Source of the DNA: Comamonadaceae bacterium OS-1
GTDB lineage: Bacteria; Pseudomonadota; Gammaproteobacteria; Burkholderiales; Burkholderiaceae_C
NCBI GenBank assembly: GCA_027923965.1
Contig: AP026969.1
Location: forward strand, 372,001 to 436,000
Length of the DNA stretch: 64,000 bases
Reading direction: 5' to 3'
Part shown: positions 18,724 through 28,180 of the stretch, one piece after another
Layout of the letters: each line of letters starts with the position of its first letter
Position numbering within the stretch: position 1 is the stretch's first letter
Position numbers and translations under genes: made by a program
Notes under the pieces: model-generated
What the model saw: the letters and a program-made list of their open reading frames with translations, nothing else
What the model was told of the DNA's origin: nothing
The model's database searches: none

Positions 18724-19272
18724 ATGAAAACCGAGATTGCTTCTACCCCCCTGGACGTGCGCGCCTTTGCGCAAGCGGCAGGTACCCGCTCTGCCCAGGA
18801 ATTGCTACCAAAATATGAGCGCCTCATGCAGGAGGCATCAGCACCAGAGGCTGATTTGACTGTGAACTGGAGCGCCCAGGGCGAGCTGCGTCCAGTGTCC
18901 AGCGGCGAGGCTGAAATCTGGCTGCACATCCAGGCCGATACCTGCTTGCCCATGACCTGCCAGCGCTGCCTGACCCCGGTGGAGATCCCGTTGGCGGTAG
19001 ACCGCTCGTTCCGCTTTGTGGCCGACGAAGAAACCGCGGCCGCGCTGGACGACGAGTCCGAAGAAGACATTCTGGCGTTAGACCCCGCATTCGATTTGGC
19101 CACCCTGGTGGAAGACGAGCTGCTGATGGAAATCCCCCTGGTTCCGCGCCATGACGTGTGCCCGGTGGAGGTGACGCTGGAGGTGGTAGACCCGGCTTTT
19201 GAGGCAGCTTTGTCCGAAAAACCCCACCCGTTTGCTGCGCTGGCCAAGCTGCGTGGTGAGGGTGCCGACTAG
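18724..19272 (+). CDS. yceD: YceD/DUF177 family protein (23S rRNA accumulation protein)
   Basis: 182-residue DUF177 protein that precedes rpmF in nearly all proteobacteria and is implicated in 23S rRNA accumulation. The paired cysteines of the family (TCLPMTCQRCLTPVEIPL, about residues 77-94) and an acidic middle are present. I chose the ATG at 18724 over the GTG at 18718. Residues about 26-46 (LLPKYERLMQEASAPEADL) are encoded by a segment resembling the dispersed repeat, in a different frame from the other in-gene copies. Confidence 0.88.
   Translation: MKTEIASTPLDVRAFAQAAGTRSAQELLPKYERLMQEASAPEADLTVNWSAQGELRPVSSGEAEIWLHIQADTCLPMTCQRCLTPVEIPLAVDRSFRFVADEETAAALDDESEEDILALDPAFDLATLVEDELLMEIPLVPRHDVCPVEVTLEVVDPAFEAALSEKPHPFAALAKLRGEGAD
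18800..18860 (+). repeat. Possible dispersed-repeat remnant inside yceD
   Basis: attgctaccaaaata at 18801-18815 and agcaccagaggctgatttga at 18839-18858 match the two ends of the repeat family (attgctact..aaaata; agcgctagaggctgattt as I recall it from related genomes). The centre is diverged. Moderate evidence only. Confidence 0.4.
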
Positions 19273-19277
19273 GGGCT

Positions 19278-19306
19278 AGCTTAGACCCGCCACCTTGGGC
19301 TATAAT
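19278..19306 (+). promoter_or_regulatory. Putative rpmF promoter
   Basis: A perfect -10 hexamer TATAAT lies at 19301-19306, 28 bp after the yceD stop and about 115 bp before rpmF. No good -35 hexamer is visible at 16-18 bp, so the call rests on the -10 box and its position ahead of a ribosomal-protein gene. Confidence 0.4.
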
Positions 19307-19421
19307 CTAAGGCTTAGCGCGAAAAGGCTTTGAGCATTTTGACTTCAAAGTTGAGTGGCCTCTCGTGAATTGTCTAATCTTTTAGCGTTTAGCTTTAAAC
19401 GCACTTACTTAGGAGCCGACC

Positions 19422-19604
19422 ATGGCCGTCCAACAGAACAAAAAGTCCCCTTCCAAGCGCGGTATGCACCGTTCGCACAACGCACTGAACGTGCCCGGCA
19501 TCGCAGTGGAATCCACCACCGGTGAAACCCACCTGCGCCACCACATCAGCCCCAACGGTTTCTACCGTGGCCGCCAGGTGCTGAAAAACAAATCTGAAGC
19601 CTGA
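19422..19604 (+). CDS. rpmF: 50S ribosomal protein L32
   Basis: 60-residue L32 with the typical start [19 protein letters not shown] and a basic composition. This version lacks the four zinc-binding Cys of some L32 proteins (C-minus form). A Shine-Dalgarno TAGGAG precedes the ATG. It lies between yceD and plsX as expected. Confidence 0.97.
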   Translation: MAVQQNKKSPSKRGMHRSHNALNVPGIAVESTTGETHLRHHISPNGFYRGRQVLKNKSEA

Positions 19605-19622
19605 TCTGCGCTCACCATCCAG

Positions 19623-19664
19623 GGCCCGGTGCTACGTAACCCGTAGCCACGGGCCTTTGTTTTG
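19623..19664 (+). terminator. Terminator/attenuator between rpmF and plsX
   Basis: GGCCCG and GCTACG pair with CGTAGC and CGGGCC (19623-19636 with 19642-19655, a 2-nt internal mismatch), followed by TTTGTTTT. This would lower read-through from the strongly expressed rpmF into the lipid genes. Confidence 0.75.
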
Positions 19665-19711
19665 ATGTTTGCACTATCCAGCTTTTGCGCGCCGCTGGGC
19701 GCTGCTACGCC

Positions 19712-20764
19712 ATGATCACACTTGCTGTGGATTGCATGGGTGGTGACCACGGCCCCAGCGTCACGCTGCCGGCCTGTCGCCATTTTCTGGACAACACCCC
19801 CGGGGTTTCGCTGCTGTTGGTAGGTTTGCCTGCCAGCCTGGCGGGCTTTGTGCATGCGCGCGCCCAGATTGTGGTGGCCAGCGAAGTGGTGGGCATGGAC
19901 GACTCGATTGAAATCGCCCTGCGCAAGAAGAAAGATTCTTCCATGCGCGTGGCGATCCACCAGGTCAAGCTCGGCACGGCCCAGGCAGCGGTGTCGGCGG
20001 GCAATACGGGCGCCTTGATGGCGATTGCCCGCTATCTGCTCAAAACCCTGGATGGTATCGACCGCCCCGCGATTGCCGGGCAAATCCCCAATGCCAAAGG
20101 CGGTGCCACCACGGTGCTGGACCTCGGTGCCAATGTGGATTGCACGGCCGAGCATTTGCTGCAGTTTGCAGTGATGGGCTCGGCCCTGGTGTCGGTGCTC
20201 AGCGATAACGAAAACCCCACGGTGGGCCTGCTCAATATTGGCGAAGAAGCCATCAAGGGCAACGAGACCATCAAGCTGTCGGGCGAATTGCTGCGCGCCG
20301 CAGCGCGTGCGGGCGATTTGAACTTCTATGGCAACGTGGAAGGCAACGATATTTTTGTCGGTACCACCGACATCATCGTGTGCGACGGTTTTGTGGGCAA
20401 TGTGGCGCTGAAGACCAGCGAAGGCCTGGCCAACATGATCGTCAACTTTTTGCGCGCCGAGTTCTCGCGCAACATCTTCACCAAATTTACGGCATTGCTC
20501 GCCACTCCGGTGCTATCTGCGCTTAAAAAGCGCATGGACCACCGGCGCTACAACGGTGCGGCCCTGTTGGGCCTGCGCGGTCTGGTGTTCAAAAGCCATG
20601 GGTCGGCGGACGCGTTTGCGTTTGAGCAGGCGTTGCACCGGGCGTATGATGCAGCCCGAAACAACCTGCTGGACCGTGTCCAGGCCCGCATTGCGCATGC
20701 AGCGCCGCTTTTGGCGGCATCTGCGGCCCCTGCCTTGGACACGACCGCAACCACGAGCGCATGA
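19712..20764 (+). CDS. plsX: Phosphate acyltransferase PlsX
   Basis: Makes acyl-phosphate from acyl-ACP for the first step of phospholipid synthesis. 350 residues, usual length, beginning [15 protein letters not shown] (ATG at 19712). Further conserved blocks are [33 protein letters not shown], the [15 protein letters not shown] block and the C-terminal [18 protein letters not shown]. Its stop overlaps the fabH start (ATGA). Confidence 0.96.
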   Translation: MITLAVDCMGGDHGPSVTLPACRHFLDNTPGVSLLLVGLPASLAGFVHARAQIVVASEVVGMDDSIEIALRKKKDSSMRVAIHQVKLGTAQAAVSAGNTGALMAIARYLLKTLDGIDRPAIAGQIPNAKGGATTVLDLGANVDCTAEHLLQFAVMGSALVSVLSDNENPTVGLLNIGEEAIKGNETIKLSGELLRAAARAGDLNFYGNVEGNDIFVGTTDIIVCDGFVGNVALKTSEGLANMIVNFLRAEFSRNIFTKFTALLATPVLSALKKRMDHRRYNGAALLGLRGLVFKSHGSADAFAFEQALHRAYDAARNNLLDRVQARIAHAAPLLAASAAPALDTTATTSA

Positions 20765-21741
20765 CGAGTCCTTATTCCCGCATCACCGGCACCGGTAGCT
20801 ACCTCCCCCCCCGTCGATTGACCAACGCCGATCTGGTGGCCGAACTGGCTGCCAAAGGCGTGGAAACCTCGGACGACTGGATCGTCGAGCGCACCGGCAT
20901 CCGGGCCCGCCACTTCGCCGATGCCGACGCCACCTGCAGCGACCTCGCGGTGCATGCCGCCCGGCAGGCGCTGGAGGCCGCCGGTGTCCAGGCCCAGGAC
21001 ATCGACCTGATCATCGTCGCCACGTCCACGCCGGACATGGTGTTCCCCTCGGCCGCCTGCATCGTGCAAAACAAGCTGGGTATCCACGGCTGCCCGGCGT
21101 TTGACGTACAGGCCGTGTGCAGCGGTTTTGTCTACGCCCTGACGGTGGCCGATGCGATGGTTCGCACCGGCACCGCCCGCAAGGCCCTGGTGATCGGGGC
21201 CGAGGTGTTCTCGCGCATTCTCGATTTTTCCGACCGCACCACCTGCGTGCTGTTTGGCGACGGCGCGGGTGCGGTAGTGCTGGAGGCCTCGGACACACCG
21301 GGCATTCTGGCCAGCGACCTGCATGCCGATGGCAAACACGTGGGTATTTTGTGCGTGCCCGGCCAGGTGTCGGGTGGCTCGGTGGTGGGCAGTGCCATGC
21401 TGACCATGGACGGCCCGGCCGTATTCAAGCTGGCAGTGGGCGTGCTGGAACAAGCCGCCCGCGCAGCTTTGGACAAGGCGGGCAAAACCCATGACGACAT
21501 CGACTGGTTGATTCCGCACCAGGCCAATATCCGCATCATGCAGGGAACGGCCAAGCGGCTGAAGATGTCCATGGACAAGGTCATCGTGACCGTGGACCAG
21601 CACGGCAATACCTCGGCGGCGTCGATTCCTTTGGCGCTGGACGCAGGTGTGCGCAGCGGCCAAATCAAAAAGGGCCAGACCCTCATGCTCGAAGGCGTGG
21701 GTGGCGGGTTTACCTGGGGTGCGGTGCTGCTTAATTTGTAG
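20761..21741 (+). CDS. fabH: 3-oxoacyl-ACP synthase III (KASIII)
   Basis: Starts fatty-acid chains by condensing acetyl-CoA with malonyl-ACP. 326 residues. Catalytic triad: Cys120 (AVCSGF), His in [10 protein letters not shown] and Asn in [10 protein letters not shown]. Standard length and start [16 protein letters not shown]. Translationally coupled to plsX by an ATGA overlap. Confidence 0.97.
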   Translation: MTSPYSRITGTGSYLPPRRLTNADLVAELAAKGVETSDDWIVERTGIRARHFADADATCSDLAVHAARQALEAAGVQAQDIDLIIVATSTPDMVFPSAACIVQNKLGIHGCPAFDVQAVCSGFVYALTVADAMVRTGTARKALVIGAEVFSRILDFSDRTTCVLFGDGAGAVVLEASDTPGILASDLHADGKHVGILCVPGQVSGGSVVGSAMLTMDGPAVFKLAVGVLEQAARAALDKAGKTHDDIDWLIPHQANIRIMQGTAKRLKMSMDKVIVTVDQHGNTSAASIPLALDAGVRSGQIKKGQTLMLEGVGGGFTWGAVLLNL

Positions 21742-21785
21742 CATGCTACGCTTGTTCGATAAGCGACAGCGGCATTTTTGACTCA
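21741..21785 (+). repeat. Partial dispersed repeat between fabH and fabD
   Basis: gcttgttcgataagcgacagcggc followed by atttttgactcataaaa retains the right part of the repeat core (cttat/ttcg/ataagcg) and its tail, but the left arm is largely missing. It fills the gap before the fabD ATG. Confidence 0.5.
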
Positions 21786-21792
21786 TAAAACC

Positions 21793-22767
21793 ATGAACCA
21801 TTTCGCTTTTATCTTTCCCGGCCAGGGTTCCCAGTCCGTCGGCATGCTGGATGCCTGGGGCGACCATCCCGTGGTGCGCCAGACCCTGCAAGAAGCCTCC
21901 GATGCGTTGGGCGAAGACGTGGCCCTGCTGATCAAGGACGGCCCCAAGGAAGCCCTGGCCCTGACCACCAACACCCAGCCGGTGATGCTGGTGGCCGCGG
22001 TCGCCGCCTACCGCACCTGGATGGCCGAGACCGGTGCCGCGCCTGCCGTGGTGGCCGGCCATTCGCTGGGTGAATATTCGGCGCTGGTGGCTTCCGGTGT
22101 GCTGACGCTGGCGCAGGCCGCGCCGCTGGTGCGCTTTCGGGCCCAGGCCATGCAGAACGCCGTGCCGGTGGGCGTGGGTGCCATGGCCGCCATCCTGGGG
22201 CTGGATGCTACTAAAGTGATAGCTGGTTGCGCCGATGTGACAAGCGCCATGCGTGCTTTGGGCTCAGAATTTTCTGCCGAGGTGGTGGAGGCAGTGAACT
22301 TCAATGACCCCGGCCAGACCGTGATCGCAGGCAGCAAGGCCGCGGTGGAAAAAGCCTGCGAAGTCCTCAAGGCCAGTGGTGCCAAGCGCGCTCTGCCTTT
22401 GCCCGTGTCGGCCCCGTTCCATTCCAGTCTGATGCAGCCCGCGGCCATGCAACTGCGCGAGAAGCTGGCGCAGACCGTGTTTGCCGCGCCGCAAATTCCG
22501 GTGGTCAACAATATCGATGTGGCGGTGGAATCTGATGCCGACCGCATCCGCGATGCCCTGGTGCGCCAGGCTTTTGGCCCGGTGCGCTGGGTCGAGTGCG
22601 TGGCCGCCATCAAGGCCCGCGGTGTGACCACCCTGGTCGAATGCGGCCCTGGCAAGGTGCTGGCCGGTATGGTCAAGCGCATCGACGCGGGCCTGGTCGG
22701 TCTGCCTTTGTTCGACCCCGCCAGCATGGCCGAGGTCCAGTCCCAACTACTAGGAGCCGCCGAATGA
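21793..22767 (+). CDS. fabD: Malonyl-CoA:ACP transacylase
   Basis: Loads malonyl groups onto ACP. 324 residues. FPGQGSQSVGM at the N-terminus, the nucleophile elbow GHSLGEYSAL (Ser91) and the catalytic His in PVSAPFHSSLM are present. Residues about 138-160 (ATKVIAGCADVTSAMRALGS) are encoded by a stretch matching the dispersed repeat, with rare codons such as ATA; E. coli FabD has a shorter loop here as far as I recall. I chose the ATG at 21793 (MNHFAFIFPG), not the upstream TTG. Confidence 0.96.
   Translation: MNHFAFIFPGQGSQSVGMLDAWGDHPVVRQTLQEASDALGEDVALLIKDGPKEALALTTNTQPVMLVAAVAAYRTWMAETGAAPAVVAGHSLGEYSALVASGVLTLAQAAPLVRFRAQAMQNAVPVGVGAMAAILGLDATKVIAGCADVTSAMRALGSEFSAEVVEAVNFNDPGQTVIAGSKAAVEKACEVLKASGAKRALPLPVSAPFHSSLMQPAAMQLREKLAQTVFAAPQIPVVNNIDVAVESDADRIRDALVRQAFGPVRWVECVAAIKARGVTTLVECGPGKVLAGMVKRIDAGLVGLPLFDPASMAEVQSQLLGAAE
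22206..22272 (+). repeat. In-frame dispersed-repeat copy inside fabD
   Basis: gctactaaagtgatagctgg followed by ttgcgccgatgtgacaagcgcc follows the repeat (tgctact-aaa-t-atagctg-cttgcgc-tat-..-aagcgc), then gctttgggctcagaa. The frame is GCT ACT AAA GTG ATA GCT, the same phase as the trpF and rseA copies. Confidence 0.65.
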
Positions 22768-23510
22768 GCGCCGCTGAATTTGCAGGCCAGGTGGCCTTGG
22801 TCACAGGCGCTTCGCGTGGCATCGGTGCCGCCATCGCCCTGGAATTGGCCCAGCGCGGCCTCAAAGTGATTGGCACTGCCACCAGCGATGCTGGCGCGGC
22901 GGCGATCAGCCAGGCGCTGGCCGCCTTTCCCGGTTGCAGCGGCAAGAAGCTCAATGTCAATGATCTGGCCGAGGCCGAGGCCGTCATCGACAGCATCACC
23001 AAGGAATGGGGCGGTCTGCAGGTGCTGGTGAACAACGCGGGCATCACCCGCGACACCCTGGCCATGCGCATGAAAGACAGCGACTGGGACGACGTGCTCG
23101 ACACCAACCTGAAAGCCGTGTTCCGCATGAGCCGCGCGGTGATGCGCACCATGATGAAACAGCGCTACGGTCGCATCATCAGCATCACTTCGGTAGTGGG
23201 GGCCTCGGGCAACCCGGGCCAGGCCAATTACGCCGCAGCCAAAGCCGGTGTGGCGGGCATGACGCGGGCCCTGGCGCGCGAGCTGGGTTCTCGCAACATC
23301 ACGGTCAACTGCGTGGCACCTGGCTTTATCAACACCGACATGACCGCCAGCCTGCCCGAAGAGCAGCACAAAGCCCTGTTGGCGCAAATTCCACTGGGCC
23401 AACTGGGCCTGCCCGCCGATGTGGCGCATGCGGTGGCCTATCTGGCATCGCCCCAGGCAGGCTACGTGACGGGGCAGGAGCTGCACGTCAACGGCGGCAT
23501 GTACATGTAG
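22764..23510 (+). CDS. fabG: 3-oxoacyl-ACP reductase
   Basis: NADPH-dependent SDR that reduces 3-ketoacyl-ACP. 248 residues. Cofactor motif TGASRGIG (about 15-22), NNAG near residue 92, and the catalytic Ser (SITSVVGASG), Tyr and Lys (YAAAKAG). The ATG at 22764 overlaps the fabD stop (ATGA). Confidence 0.97.
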   Translation: MSAAEFAGQVALVTGASRGIGAAIALELAQRGLKVIGTATSDAGAAAISQALAAFPGCSGKKLNVNDLAEAEAVIDSITKEWGGLQVLVNNAGITRDTLAMRMKDSDWDDVLDTNLKAVFRMSRAVMRTMMKQRYGRIISITSVVGASGNPGQANYAAAKAGVAGMTRALARELGSRNITVNCVAPGFINTDMTASLPEEQHKALLAQIPLGQLGLPADVAHAVAYLASPQAGYVTGQELHVNGGMYM

Positions 23511-23515
23511 GTATT

Positions 23516-23882
<367 letters not shown>

Positions 23883-23897
23883 TCTGGCTCTGAGCCT

Positions 23898-23962
23898 ACT
23901 GGCTGCGTGCCACCTGCGTGGAGGCAGCCAGTGGAATCAAGCGGCACCCGGTGCCGTTTTTT
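23898..23962 (+). terminator. Tandem hairpins with terminator between acpP and fabF
   Basis: The first hairpin is a perfect 9-bp stem ACTGGCTGC / GCAGCCAGT (23898-23906 with 23924-23932). The second is CGGCAC-ccg-GTGCCG (23942-23956) followed by six T residues, a canonical intrinsic terminator. Together they should uncouple abundant acpP mRNA from fabF. Confidence 0.88.
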
Positions 23963-23997
23963 GCAGCCTCTAGCTGCCCACCACACCCCATACATTT

Positions 23998-25242
23998 ATG
24001 TCCCGTCGTCGTGTCGTCGTCACAGGTTTAGGTTGCGTCAGCCCCGTAGGTAACACCGTGGCCGATGCATGGTCGGCTTTATTGGCCGGTCAGTCGGGTA
24101 TTGACCTGATCAAGTCGTTTGATGCCAGCCCCTTCTCATGCAAGTTTGGTGGCGAAGTCAAAGGCTTTGACATCAATGCCCTGATCCCTGAGAAAGAAGC
24201 GCGCCACATGGACCGCTTCATCCACCTCGGGCTGGCGGCGGCGATTGAAGCGGTGGCCGACTCCGGTCTGGCCACTGGCGACGCACTGGACGAAGAAGAA
24301 GCCACGCGCATTGGCTGCAACATCGGCTCCGGCATTGGCGGCCTGCCGATGATCGAAGAGACGCATGCCGAGTACGTGAACCGCGGCGCGCGGCGCATTT
24401 CCCCATTTTTTGTACCGGCCTCGATCATCAACATGATCTCGGGCCACGTGTCGATCAAGTTTGGCTTCAAGGGCCCGAACATTGCCATCGCCACCGCCTG
24501 CACCACCGGCCTGCATGCCATTGGCCAGTCGGCACGCATGATCGAGTACGGTGACTGCGACGTGATGATTGCCGGCGGTGCCGAATCCACCATGTCGCCA
24601 CTGGGCCTGGGCGGCTTTGCTGCGGCCCGTGCCCTGAGCACCCGTAACGACGACCCCGCCACCGCCTCCCGCCCCTGGGACAAAGACCGCGACGGTTTTG
24701 TGCTGGGCGAGGGCGCAGGCGTGCTGGTGATCGAAGAATACGAGCACGCCAAGGCCCGCGGCGCCAAGATCTACGCCGAAATCGTCGGCTTTGGCCTGAG
24801 CGGCGACGGCTACCACATGACGGCCCCTAACGTGGACGGCCCCCGCCGCTCCATGCAGATGGCCTTGAAGAACGCCGGTGTCAACCCTGACCAGGTCCAC
24901 TACCTGAACGCCCACGGCACCTCCACGCCACTGGGCGATGCGAACGAAACCAATGCCATCAAACTGGCGTTTGGCGACCATGCCAAGAAACTGGTGGTCA
25001 ATTCCACCAAGTCCATGACCGGCCATCTGCTGGGCGGCGCGGGCGGCATCGAAAGCGTCTTCACCGTGCTGGCCTTGCACCACCAAAAGAGCCCGCCCAC
25101 CATCAACATCTTCAACCAGGACCCGGAATGCGACCTGGACTTCTGTGCCAACACGGCCCGGGACATGCAGATCGACGTGGCGGTGAAGAACAACTTTGGC
25201 TTCGGTGGCACCAACGGCACCCTGGTGTTCAAGCGCGTCTAA
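23998..25242 (+). CDS. fabF: 3-oxoacyl-ACP synthase II (KASII)
   Basis: Elongating beta-ketoacyl-ACP synthase. 414 residues. Nucleophile Cys168 ([10 protein letters not shown]), catalytic His in [11 protein letters not shown] and His in [13 protein letters not shown]-terminal [14 protein letters not shown] is typical. Last gene of the fab cluster. Confidence 0.97.
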   Translation: MSRRRVVVTGLGCVSPVGNTVADAWSALLAGQSGIDLIKSFDASPFSCKFGGEVKGFDINALIPEKEARHMDRFIHLGLAAAIEAVADSGLATGDALDEEEATRIGCNIGSGIGGLPMIEETHAEYVNRGARRISPFFVPASIINMISGHVSIKFGFKGPNIAIATACTTGLHAIGQSARMIEYGDCDVMIAGGAESTMSPLGLGGFAAARALSTRNDDPATASRPWDKDRDGFVLGEGAGVLVIEEYEHAKARGAKIYAEIVGFGLSGDGYHMTAPNVDGPRRSMQMALKNAGVNPDQVHYLNAHGTSTPLGDANETNAIKLAFGDHAKKLVVNSTKSMTGHLLGGAGGIESVFTVLALHHQKSPPTINIFNQDPECDLDFCANTARDMQIDVAVKNNFGFGGTNGTLVFKRV

Positions 25243-25260
25243 GCTGACCCGTCCAGCCCC

Positions 25261-25719
25261 ATGCACAACGCCCCACCGGTGACCTACCCGGTGGGGCGTT
25301 CGCATTTTCAGGCCGGGCTGCAGGCTGCCGTGTGGCTGCTGGGGGCGGCCACCGTGACGGGCTGGTGCTGGCAGGTGGACGTCATGGGATGGCGGCAGGG
25401 TGTGGCGGTACTGGCCGTGCTGGGTGCGGGCCTATTTGCCGGGGTCGCCTGGTGGAAAACGCCGGTGGCCGTCCTGCGCTGGGACGGCCAGCAGTGGTTC
25501 TGGAGCAGTGGCGGCACCACTTTGACGGTGCAAGTCGGCATCCATCTTGATTTGCAACACCACCTGCTGCTGCGTCTGCGCCCGGATATGGGGCGACCGC
25601 TGTGGTGCTGGGCTGAAAGGGCAAGCCAGCCCGTGCACTGGCGCAGCCTGCGCCGTGCGGTATATTCGCCCGCCAGACCGCTTGATGCCTCCACCAGTGC
25701 GCTCGGACCTGAACCATGA
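25261..25719 (+). CDS. Small two-helix membrane protein of unknown function
   Basis: 152 residues. Two membrane helices (about residues 17-34 and 41-62) are followed by a Trp-rich soluble part (WDGQQWFWSSG, LWCWAERAS) and a polar tail. The layout resembles YgfX/CptA-type proteins (two helices, then a beta-rich Trp-containing domain), but I cannot assign the family with confidence. It lies 18 bp after fabF, and its stop overlaps the rpoE start by 4 bp (ATGA), so it is probably co-transcribed with the sigma-E operon. Confidence 0.7.
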   Translation: MHNAPPVTYPVGRSHFQAGLQAAVWLLGAATVTGWCWQVDVMGWRQGVAVLAVLGAGLFAGVAWWKTPVAVLRWDGQQWFWSSGGTTLTVQVGIHLDLQHHLLLRLRPDMGRPLWCWAERASQPVHWRSLRRAVYSPARPLDASTSALGPEP

Positions 25720-26360
25720 CTGCACTACCTCCCCCCCCATTGACCACCCCGGCCACGGCCACCGATAGCGACCTGATGCTGGTCGAACGCACGGTGGCGG
25801 GCGACCAGCGGGCGTACGGGCTGCTGGTGGTCAAGTACCAGCGTCGCATCCAGCGCCTGATTGGCCGCATGGTGCGCGACGTGGACCTGGTGGAAGACAT
25901 TGCCCAGGAAACCTTCATCCGTGCCTACCGCGCCCTGCCCAAATTCCGGGGCGATGCGCAGTTCTACACCTGGCTGTACCGCATCGCCATCAATACCGCC
26001 AAGAAGACTTTGATGGATTTCAAGCGCGATCCCACCGTGTCAGAGGCCGCGATGCGACCTTCTGATGACGAGGATGAAACTTACTTCCGAAAGAATGAAC
26101 CAACCAGTCCTGACACCCCGGACACGGTGCTGGCGGCCAAGCAAATATCGAACGCCGTCAACGTGGCCCTGGAGGCTTTGCCGGAGGATTTGCGCCAGGC
26201 CGTGACTTTGCGTGAGATCGAAGGCATGAGCTACGAGGACATTGCAGAAATGATGCAGTGCCCGATTGGCACGGTGCGGTCGCGCATTTTCCGGGCCCGG
26301 GAGGCGATTTCGGCGCGGGTGAAGCCGCTGCTGGAAAACCAGTCTGGCAAGCGCTGGTGA
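25716..26360 (+). CDS. rpoE: ECF RNA polymerase sigma factor RpoE
   Basis: Sigma-E directs the envelope-stress regulon. 214 residues with region 2 (DLVEDIAQETFIRAYRALP) and region 4 helix-turn-helix (MSYEDIAEMMQCPIGTVRSR). The following genes encode its anti-sigma factor, the RseB co-regulator and a periplasmic protease, the standard rpoE-rseA-rseB-mucD operon. Confidence 0.96.
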   Translation: MTALPPPPLTTPATATDSDLMLVERTVAGDQRAYGLLVVKYQRRIQRLIGRMVRDVDLVEDIAQETFIRAYRALPKFRGDAQFYTWLYRIAINTAKKTLMDFKRDPTVSEAAMRPSDDEDETYFRKNEPTSPDTPDTVLAAKQISNAVNVALEALPEDLRQAVTLREIEGMSYEDIAEMMQCPIGTVRSRIFRAREAISARVKPLLENQSGKRW

Positions 26361-26399
26361 AGAGTGGGTGAGCAAGATCAAGGAAGCAAGGTGAAGAAC

Positions 26400-27059
26400 A
26401 TGGCCAAAGAACACATTGACACCCCGCAGGATGCCCTGTCGGCACTGGCCGACGGGCAATTGCGCGGCGAAGCGTTTGCGCTGGCGGTCGAACGCGTGGC
26501 GCAGCAGCCCGAAGCCCAGGCCACCTGGCATGCCTACCACGTGGTGGGGGACGTGCTGCGCTCCAACGACCTGGCTTTTTGTGCCGACGACCAGGGTTTT
26601 CTGGCCCGCTTCCAGAGCCGGTTGGCTTTGGAGCCGGTTTTGGTACCCACGGTCAATACTACAAATTTAATAGCTATTGCCGCTTATGAATCAAGCGCAA
26701 AGGCCTTGTTTGATGCCCAAGATCCAGTGGAGGATGTGGCGGCCAACGCGCCCCGTTTTCGCTGGAAGATGGTGGCGGGTCTGGCCTCCTTGGTGGCGGT
26801 AGTGGCGGTGGGCTGGAACGTGGCGGCCGGATTCGGCGGCACCGCGCCTGGCCAGCAACTGGCCCAAGCCACGTCCCCCGCGCCGGTGCTGCAAGCCGTG
26901 GCGCTGGACAACACGAATGGTGCTGCGCCCCAGGTCATGCTGCGCGATGCCCGCCTGGATGCCTTGATGGCGGCCCACAAGCAGTTTGGTGGCACCTCGG
27001 CCTTGCAGATGCCTGCAGGCTTTATCAGCAACGCCACCTACGAGACCCCCGCCCGCTAA
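26400..27059 (+). CDS. rseA: Anti-sigma-E factor RseA
   Basis: Inner-membrane anti-sigma factor that holds RpoE until regulated proteolysis. 219 residues: an N-terminal RseA domain (DALSALADGQLRGEAFA near residues 10-26), one membrane helix (about residues 123-143, MVAGLASLVAVVAVGWN) and a periplasmic tail. I prefer the ATG at 26400, with AAGGTG six bases upstream, over a GTG at 26364. Residues about 86-105 (NTTNLIAIAAYESSAKA) in the cytoplasmic linker come from a dispersed-repeat copy. Confidence 0.9.
   Translation: MAKEHIDTPQDALSALADGQLRGEAFALAVERVAQQPEAQATWHAYHVVGDVLRSNDLAFCADDQGFLARFQSRLALEPVLVPTVNTTNLIAIAAYESSAKALFDAQDPVEDVAANAPRFRWKMVAGLASLVAVVAVGWNVAAGFGGTAPGQQLAQATSPAPVLQAVALDNTNGAAPQVMLRDARLDALMAAHKQFGGTSALQMPAGFISNATYETPAR
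26656..26713 (+). repeat. In-frame dispersed-repeat copy inside rseA
   Basis: actacaaatttaatagctat followed by tgccgcttatgaatcaagcgc closely follows the consensus (actaatttaatagctg-cttgcgcttat-nnataagcgc). It is read as ACT ACA AAT TTA ATA GCT, with TTA and ATA codons that are rare in the surrounding high-GC genes. It falls in the linker between the sigma-binding domain and the membrane helix. Confidence 0.7.
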
Positions 27060-27077
27060 AGGACGGACTGCCGCAAG

Positions 27078-28112
27078 ATGCCCATGAACACCCGCCAAGG
27101 ATTGCTGCTGGTCGCGCTGTGGGCGGCTCTGCTGCCCATGGCGCATGCTGCGCCGCCTACGCCCTCCGAGCCCACCTCCGCCTCTACGGCTGCCGTGCCC
27201 GAGCGCACCGTCAGCGAATGGCTGATGCGCATGCACGAGGCTTCGGGCAAGCGCGCCTACATTGGCACTTTTGTGGTGTCGTACGGTGCAGGCAGCCTGT
27301 CCAGCGCCCGGATCTGGCATGTCTGCGACGGTGCGCAGCAGATGGAGCGGGTCGAGTCCCTGACCGGCGCGCCACGTTCCACCTTCCGCCACAACGACCA
27401 GGTCATCACCTTCATGCCCGACACCAAGGTGGCGGTGGCCGAAAAACGCGAATCCCTGGGCCTGTTCCCCAATTTGCTGGAGGCGGGCGACTTTGCCATC
27501 CCCGCGTTTTATGCCGCCAAGCAGGTGGGCAGCGAGCGGGTGGCGGGTTTCGATGCCGATATGGTGCTGCTCAAGCCCAAAGACCGCCTGCGCTATGGCT
27601 ACCGCATCTGGAGCGAGAAAAAAACCGGTCTGGTAGTCAAGCTGCAGACGCTGGATGTGGATGGCCAGGTGCTGGAGCAGGCGGCTTTCTCCGAGTTGCA
27701 GCTGGATGCGCCCGTGAAGATGGATACCTTGGGCCAGATGATGGCCAACACCGCAGGCTACCGGGTCGAAACCTCGTACATGCGAAAAACCACGGCCTTG
27801 TCGGAAGGCTGGGTCTTGAAAAATGGCGTGGCCGGCTTCAAACCTATGAGCTGCTTCCGCCGCTCGGTGGGCAGTGCTCCGGGCGGATCGTCCGACGGTA
27901 CGGTGCAATGGGTGTTTTCAGACGGGCTGGCTTCGGTGTCGCTGTTTGTCGAAGCGTATGAGCCGCAACGCCACTTGCAGGAAGGCGTGATGTCTGTGGG
28001 GGCTACCCAGTCCCTGACCCGCCGCATGGGGGCCTGGTGGCTGACGGCCGTGGGCGAGGTGCCGCTGGTGACCCTGAAGGCCTTTGGCCAAGGGTTGGAG
28101 CGGGTGAAGTAG
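27078..28112 (+). CDS. rseB: Periplasmic sigma-E regulator RseB/MucB
   Basis: Protects RseA from cleavage until it senses lipopolysaccharide or lipoprotein stress. 344 residues with a signal peptide (about residues 1-25, ending AHA) and the MucB/RseB lipid-binding and C-terminal domains (WLMRMHEASGKRAYIGTFV at the mature N-terminus; GAWWLTAVGEVP near the end). It follows rseA by 18 bp. Confidence 0.93.
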   Translation: MPMNTRQGLLLVALWAALLPMAHAAPPTPSEPTSASTAAVPERTVSEWLMRMHEASGKRAYIGTFVVSYGAGSLSSARIWHVCDGAQQMERVESLTGAPRSTFRHNDQVITFMPDTKVAVAEKRESLGLFPNLLEAGDFAIPAFYAAKQVGSERVAGFDADMVLLKPKDRLRYGYRIWSEKKTGLVVKLQTLDVDGQVLEQAAFSELQLDAPVKMDTLGQMMANTAGYRVETSYMRKTTALSEGWVLKNGVAGFKPMSCFRRSVGSAPGGSSDGTVQWVFSDGLASVSLFVEAYEPQRHLQEGVMSVGATQSLTRRMGAWWLTAVGEVPLVTLKAFGQGLERVK

Positions 28113-28180
28113 GGCGTTTGAAGGCGGCTTTGAGGACGGATTTGCAGGTTTTCCATCGATTGTTTTGAAGGATGTTGGCT

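Noticed and set aside
20490..20540. Possible repeat remnant in plsX (gctatctgcgcttaaaaagcgc)
   Set aside because: Only a short palindrome resembles the family, and the encoded residues fit ordinary PlsX sequence.
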